Origin: Verrucomicrobiota bacterium
GTDB taxonomy: Bacteria; Verrucomicrobiota; Verrucomicrobiia; Limisphaerales; JAFGQR01
DNA length: 36,986 bases
Assembly (NCBI GenBank): GCA_016935555.1
Contig: JAFGQR010000155.1
Coordinates: forward strand, 1 to 36,986
Direction: 5' to 3'
Part shown: in pieces, positions 32,653 through 36,986 of the stretch
Position numbering within the stretch: the first letter of the stretch is position 1
How the letters are laid out: each line of letters starts with the position of its first letter
Made by a program: the position numbers and the translations under genes
The notes under the pieces: generated by a model
Database searches by the model: none
What the model was told of the DNA's origin: nothing
The model's input: only the letters and a program-made list of their open reading frames with translations

Positions 32653-33879
32653 GTGAAAACGAAGCCTTCCCGTCTCAGCATCGCCCGCGCCGCCTCGTTC
32701 CGATGGGTCCCCCTGGCCGTCGTGCTCGGCATCGGCGGGGCAAACCTGCTGGTCTTTGCGGGCGTGCGCACCCGCGATCCGCGTCAGGATCGCGCGCGGG
32801 CGGATGCGTTGTTCGCCCGCACCCCGCTCGTGCGTCTCCAACTCGAGATCGCCCCGTCCAACATCGCCCGGTTGGACCGTCGTCCCCGGGACTATGTGCC
32901 GCTGAGCGTGCGCGAGGGGGACCGGGTCTACACCGATGTGGCGGCGCATCTCAAGGGCTCGGCGGGGAGCTTCCGGCCCGTGCATGGCAAGGCGGGGTTC
33001 ACGCTGCATTTCGACTGGTTCGAGGCCTCCGATTACTTTCATGGCCTGCGCAAGTTCCAGCTCAACAACTCGGTGCAGGACGCCACCTACCTGAGCGAGC
33101 TGGTCTGCAATGAACTGTTCAACGCCGCCGGGGTGCCGGCACCGCACATGACGCACGCCCTGGTGGAATTGAACCGGCGCCGCCTCGGCCTGTATGTGCT
33201 CAAGGAAAGCATCGAGAAGGAATTCCTGTCCCGCCACTTCGATCACCCGCGCGGCAACGTCTACGGCCAGCCGGGCGGCTGCGACGTCACTGATCCCATC
33301 CAACGCACCGAAGGCCGCGGCCCGCTGGACTACGCCGAACTGAAAGCCCTCGCCGCGGCCGCCCGCGAACCGGACCCGGCCCGGCGGGTGAAGCGGCTCG
33401 AACAGACGCTGGACGTGGACCGGTTTCTGTCCTTCATGGCGATGGAAGTGATGCTGTGCCACTGGGATGGATACACTTTGGCCCGCCACAACTACCGGCT
33501 CTACCACGATCTCTCGACCGGCCGCGTCGTGTTCTTGCCGCACGACCTGGACCAAGTGCTGGGCAATCCCAACCTGCCCATCGCGCCCCACGCCAACGGC
33601 TTGATCGCCCAAGCGGTTCTGCGAACCCCTGAACTGCGTGCCCGTTACCTGCAGCGCGTCAGCACCCTCTTCACCCACTTGTTCCAAGTGCCCGCACTCA
33701 CCCGCCGCATCCAGACCCGCGCCGCGCGTCTGAGCTCGGCCCTCGATCCCGTTGATCCCCGCCTGGCCCGCGAGGTGGAGCGCAACGCCCACGGCCTCGA
33801 GCAACGGTTCGTCAACCGCGCCCGCAACCTCGCCCGGCAACTGGGCGCGCCGCCTCCCGCCGCGCCCGGGACGCGCTGA
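32653..33879 (+). CDS. CotH-family protein, second of tandem pair, motifs intact
   Basis: This 408-residue protein has an N-terminal hydrophobic segment (about 17-36, a signal anchor) and a CotH domain. Blocks are HLKGSAGSFR, KFQLNNSVQDATYLSE, GLYVLKESIEKEFL (about 179-192), WDGYTLARHNYRLY (about 271-284) and LPHDLDQVLG (about 295-304). The acidic residues expected for metal and ATP binding are all present, so this copy may be an active kinase. The start is GTG at 32653, 9 bp after the preceding CotH stop. Its nearest relative in the window is that gene, which implies tandem duplication. Confidence 0.88.
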   Translation: MKTKPSRLSIARAASFRWVPLAVVLGIGGANLLVFAGVRTRDPRQDRARADALFARTPLVRLQLEIAPSNIARLDRRPRDYVPLSVREGDRVYTDVAAHLKGSAGSFRPVHGKAGFTLHFDWFEASDYFHGLRKFQLNNSVQDATYLSELVCNELFNAAGVPAPHMTHALVELNRRRLGLYVLKESIEKEFLSRHFDHPRGNVYGQPGGCDVTDPIQRTEGRGPLDYAELKALAAAAREPDPARRVKRLEQTLDVDRFLSFMAMEVMLCHWDGYTLARHNYRLYHDLSTGRVVFLPHDLDQVLGNPNLPIAPHANGLIAQAVLRTPELRARYLQRVSTLFTHLFQVPALTRRIQTRAARLSSALDPVDPRLAREVERNAHGLEQRFVNRARNLARQLGAPPPAAPGTR

Positions 33880-34058
33880 CGCCCCAGCCCCGAAGCGATC
33901 CCGTCAGCGCCCGTGCGTCGACAGGGCGTCAAACGGCTCCGCATCACGCGGGACCGCTTCACGATCCGAACGACACAGCCGCCGCCAAACCTGCCCGCCA
34001 GCCGCCCCATTTCGCGGCTCGAAGCGGGCTGAAGCCCGCACGCCGAGGTGCGCTTGGC
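33880..34058 (+). other. Intergenic region after the CotH pair
   Basis: No gene is seen in this stretch. It contains the REP-like hairpin at 34024-34039 and leads into the promoter of the small gene at 34093. Confidence 0.6.
34024..34039. repeat. REP-like palindrome GCGGGCT-GA-AGCCCGC
   Basis: This is a perfect 7-bp stem with a 2-nt loop, intergenic. Short palindromes of this sequence style recur in many GC-rich genomes as extragenic repeats. Here it could also end the CotH transcript 145 bp upstream. Only one copy lies in this window. Confidence 0.45.
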
Positions 34059-34086
34059 TTGACTTGAAGGGTTTAGCCCGTAGCTT
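34059..34086 (+). promoter_or_regulatory. Candidate promoter of the 91-residue gene, leaderless geometry
   Basis: TTGACT (34059-34064), a 16-nt spacer and TAGCTT (34081-34086) are followed by 6 nt and the ATG at 34093. Spacing is the same as at thiH and nearly the same as at the glycoside hydrolase gene. Confidence 0.55.
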
Positions 34087-34092
34087 CGTGGC

Positions 34093-34368
34093 ATGTCGCA
34101 ATCGCCCGACAAACCGCGTCAACGAGTGAAAGCGCACCTGCTGGGGATCGGCCTGGATTCGGACGGCCACAAGCGGGTGACCACCGGCCCCAATTTCACG
34201 CTCGTGGGGGGCACAGAGGAAACACATGAGGTGATGACCGAGAAGGCGGTCAAGATCAACGAGAAATTGTCCGCCCGCGGCAAGCAATTGGACGACGTCA
34301 GCCGCGAGGAGTTCGAGGACATCGCGCAATCGGTCGGGTTGCAGCGTCACAAGCCCAAATCCAATTGA
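34093..34368 (+). CDS. Small conserved-looking protein of unknown function
   Basis: This 91-residue soluble, charged protein has no signal peptide or membrane segment. A conserved-looking N-terminal core (KAHLLGIGLDSDGHKRVTTG) leads to NFTLVGGTEETHEVM, then a helical region (EKAVKINEKLSARGKQLDDV) and a short acidic/basic tail. It has its own promoter with leaderless spacing, stands alone, and converges on a CotH gene. No family recognised; the HKRVT/TEETHEVM pattern and coding-like codon use support a real gene. Confidence 0.75.
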   Translation: MSQSPDKPRQRVKAHLLGIGLDSDGHKRVTTGPNFTLVGGTEETHEVMTEKAVKINEKLSARGKQLDDVSREEFEDIAQSVGLQRHKPKSN

Positions 34369-34433
34369 ACCCAACCGTCGCCCCGCGCGCGCCCCGTCAA
34401 CACCGGCAACGGTCTTCGGCGCCGCGGCACCAC

Positions 34434-34452
34434 GCCCCGGTGGTCCCGGGGC
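34434..34452. terminator. Hairpin between convergent small gene and CotH gene
   Basis: GCCCCGG (34434-34440) and CCGGGGC (34446-34452) form a perfect 7-bp stem with a 5-nt loop, centred in the 94-bp convergent gap and able to work on both strands. Confidence 0.45.
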
Positions 34453-34462
34453 CGCGTCCCGC

Positions 34463-36145
34463 TCATTCCGGCAGACGGTAAAGGTCCGCTTCCAGCCGGC
34501 CCGTCACCGGGTCCCCGGGTTCTTGTCCCGCGTCCAGCAGGTGCAGCGTTCCCAGCGGGATGCCGGCAACCCTGAGGTCGCGGCGCAGCAGCCCGCCTTC
34601 GAGGACCACGCCGCCGACGGAGAATCCGTCCACGGGAAGGTGGGCTCCGTTCCGGTAGAATTCGGGCTGGATGACCAGTGCCACCCCCCGGATTCGGGTC
34701 GTGCCTTTGGGCATGGCCAGCACACCGAGGGTCGGGAATCCGAAATGCCGCGCATCGGCGGCGGGCACGGACACCGCGCCCGCTGCGGCAAAGGTCTGGT
34801 CGGAGGCGCCGGTTTTCCAGACCAGGTTGACGCTGCCGTGGTTCAGGGGATGGGGCGGCCAAGCGGCCCGGCGCGGCACGCTGAAGTTGGCGGCCAGGCG
34901 GCCCGTTTTCCGCAGACAACCCGCCGCGCGCGGCGGCAGCGGCCACTCGGGAAACGGGCCTTCAAGCTCCGGGGCGAGCTGCGCGCGGCGCGTGCGGATG
35001 AAGCGTCGCAGTTCGGACAGCGCGTTCTGGAAGTGATGGGGCGCCACGTGGATGTTGTCTTCGACCAGCGCCTGCAAGCGGTCCACCTCGGCGAGCAGCT
35101 CCGGCTCGCGCCAGGCCGTTTCGAGCGTCTCGCGAAGCCGCGCGCGATACCGTTCGCGGATGCTGGGCAGCGCATAGAGGCGATGGGGCAGCAGGCTGCG
35201 CGCCTTGACCGATTCGGGCGTCTTGACCGGCGCGAACGGGTCCCGGTCTCCGAACGCGGCGTCGGCGCCCCAGGGGATGAAGGCGAACGGGCGTGCGTGG
35301 GGGGGCGCGTAGATGAAGAAGTTGTTTCCATTGTTTGAGTAGGAATCCCACAGCCCGAGCAGCGCCTCGACCGCCCAGAACCGCAGGTAGGCCGCGATGT
35401 CCACCCGCGGCGCGAGCCGCGTCGGCAAGTCGGCGTCGTCCGCCTGCAGCGCCGCCACCACCGCCTCCAGGTTGCGGCGGTCGGACGCCGCGCTGGTTTT
35501 GGCCTCGAAGGTTTTCACCCAGTCGGGCCGGAAATCGCTGAGTTGTCCTTCATAGAGCTGGCCGGCCGCCGATCCAAAGTGCCGCTCCAGCAGCGGCGCG
35601 CGCACCGGTTCGACATGCGAGTAGATGCCCAGGCTCGTCCCGTTGACGGTCACATGCGCCAGGCTGCAGCGCGGCGCCGGCACGCCGGCCTTTGCAAACA
35701 CCGCATACGCCAGGACCTGGTGAAGCTGCGAGGGATCCTGAAGATTGTTGTTCAACGAAAGCCGCGTCGCGCCGCGGAACGCGCGTCCCGGCCCGAAGGA
35801 GCCGAGGCGCAGGCCCAGCGAGGGGCGTTGCATGCTGCTGGAGCCGAGGAAACCCCGCTTGCGCAGCCCGACCCCCTCGAACCGCGTGCCGTCCAGGACA
35901 ACGTCGGCCCGGTACGTCTTGTAGGGCTTGGGCTCCGGCCGGTCAAAGCGCGCGGGCCCAAGCGCCGCCAGCAGATCGTGGTGTTCCTTCCGCAGCGCAT
36001 CCCAATCCGCCGGCGCGATCTCAACCCGCACCTCCAGCAGCCGGCCCGTGTCGAACAGCGCGCCCCCGGGCGACGCCGCCCACGCGCCGTTTCCCGGCGG
36101 GATCAGGCCCAGGAGCGACACGCAACTCAGGAGCCGGATGTTCAT
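34463..36145 (-). CDS. Large CotH-family exported protein
   Basis: This 560-residue protein has a signal peptide (about 1-24, ending WAA) and a CotH domain over about 30-410. An additional C-terminal beta-rich domain of about 150 residues is not recognised. CotH blocks are GLRKRGFLGSSSMQRPSLGL, LSLNNNLQDPSQLHQVL, LGIYSHVEPV, WDSYSNNGNNFFIY (about 267-280) and IPWGADAAFG (about 288-297). The last would be PWDxD in typical members; here the first Asp is Gly. ATG 36145 is chosen because it begins the signal peptide; the upstream 26 codons of the frame are Pro/Ser-rich. It is divergent from the FmdB-like gene. Confidence 0.88.
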   Translation of the reverse strand: MNIRLLSCVSLLGLIPPGNGAWAASPGGALFDTGRLLEVRVEIAPADWDALRKEHHDLLAALGPARFDRPEPKPYKTYRADVVLDGTRFEGVGLRKRGFLGSSSMQRPSLGLRLGSFGPGRAFRGATRLSLNNNLQDPSQLHQVLAYAVFAKAGVPAPRCSLAHVTVNGTSLGIYSHVEPVRAPLLERHFGSAAGQLYEGQLSDFRPDWVKTFEAKTSAASDRRNLEAVVAALQADDADLPTRLAPRVDIAAYLRFWAVEALLGLWDSYSNNGNNFFIYAPPHARPFAFIPWGADAAFGDRDPFAPVKTPESVKARSLLPHRLYALPSIRERYRARLRETLETAWREPELLAEVDRLQALVEDNIHVAPHHFQNALSELRRFIRTRRAQLAPELEGPFPEWPLPPRAAGCLRKTGRLAANFSVPRRAAWPPHPLNHGSVNLVWKTGASDQTFAAAGAVSVPAADARHFGFPTLGVLAMPKGTTRIRGVALVIQPEFYRNGAHLPVDGFSVGGVVLEGGLLRRDLRVAGIPLGTLHLLDAGQEPGDPVTGRLEADLYRLPE

Positions 36146-36337
36146 GGGCGGAGGTGGCGAGACCGCGCGATGGCTGGCCAGCGAATCTTGATGGGCTCGC
36201 GCGTGCGATCCGGATTTCCGCACGCCGGCGTCTCAGGCGCCCCCGATTCCGGGCCGAAGACCGCCGTGTCGCTTGACGGGGCGACGGGGTTCGGCCATGC
36301 TGGAGGAAGCAGAGAACCTGAATCTGAGCCCGTTGCC

Positions 36338-36865
<528 letters not shown>

Positions 36866-36955
36866 CGAGGCGCGCCTCAGATTGTTCGAGGCGGCCGTTG
36901 GCATCGAGACGGAGGCGGGGTGGCGAGCGGCCCGAAAGCAACGGCGCCTCGCTCT

Positions 36956-36978
36956 GGAAAACCGCTTGGCGGTTTTCC
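36956..36978. terminator. Hairpin downstream of the FmdB-like gene
   Basis: GGAAAACCGC (36956-36965) and GCGGTTTTCC (36969-36978) form a perfect 10-bp stem with a 3-nt loop, about 90 nt after the stop codon. C-rich sequence follows rather than a T-tract. The rest of 36866-36955 holds no gene. Confidence 0.5.
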
Positions 36979-36986
36979 CCCCACAA

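Noticed and set aside
19766..36145. CotH genes as evidence of sporulation
   Set aside because: No other spore coat or sporulation gene is present, and CotH domains are widespread in non-sporulating bacteria.

Overview
The window is GC-rich, densely coded bacterial chromosome. The gene content points to Verrucomicrobiota, most likely the Pedosphaerales/Limisphaerales group (an inference from protein style, not a database result). Supporting traits are a giant secreted CotH/lamin-tail-domain protein ending in Ig modules and a short C-terminal beta domain, a Tat-exported Gfo/Idh/MocA oxidoreductase, a Tat-exported DUF362 protein, and a rarity of Shine-Dalgarno sites. I see no rRNA, tRNA, CRISPR array, transposase or phage gene.

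Layout. 1-345: left edge, with at most a partial minus-strand reading frame. 346-1746 (-): Tat-exported DUF362 protein. 2071-6702 (+): a tightly packed ribose/xylose-type ABC importer (lipoprotein binding protein, permease, double-ATPase, second permease). 6766-10498 (-): thiH, thiS and recD2 in one transcription direction. 10588-13368 (+): large exported TPR protein. 13458-14235 (-): fused remnants of a PadR regulator and an SsuB-type ABC ATPase, apparently joined by a deletion. 14378-15670 (-): exported Gfo/Idh/MocA protein. 15790-16980 (-): two adjacent coiled-coil proteins, each with one C-terminal membrane anchor. 17044-19527 (-): overlapping operon of two thymidylate-kinase-like proteins and a ROK sugar kinase.

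19766-28867 (+): one 3033-residue secreted protein with duplicated N-terminal modules, eight lamin-tail domains, a CotH kinase domain and three Ig domains. 28927-33879 (+): a probable secreted glycoside hydrolase followed by two tandem CotH-family proteins. 34093-34368 (+): a 91-residue protein of unknown function. 34463-36145 (-): a fourth CotH protein. 36338-36865 (+): an FmdB-type zinc-ribbon protein.

How the parts fit. The left half is mostly metabolism: sugar import, sugar phosphorylation (ROK), nucleotide kinases and thiazole synthesis. The right half (19.8-36.1 kb) is an envelope/secretion island with four CotH-domain proteins and a glycan-active enzyme. At least one CotH copy looks catalytically impaired next to an intact one. 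Seven of the genes that head transcription units carry sigma70-like promoters whose -10 box ends only 6-9 nt before the start codon. This suggests leaderless or near-leaderless mRNAs as a normal mode of expression here and explains the weak ribosome-binding sites.
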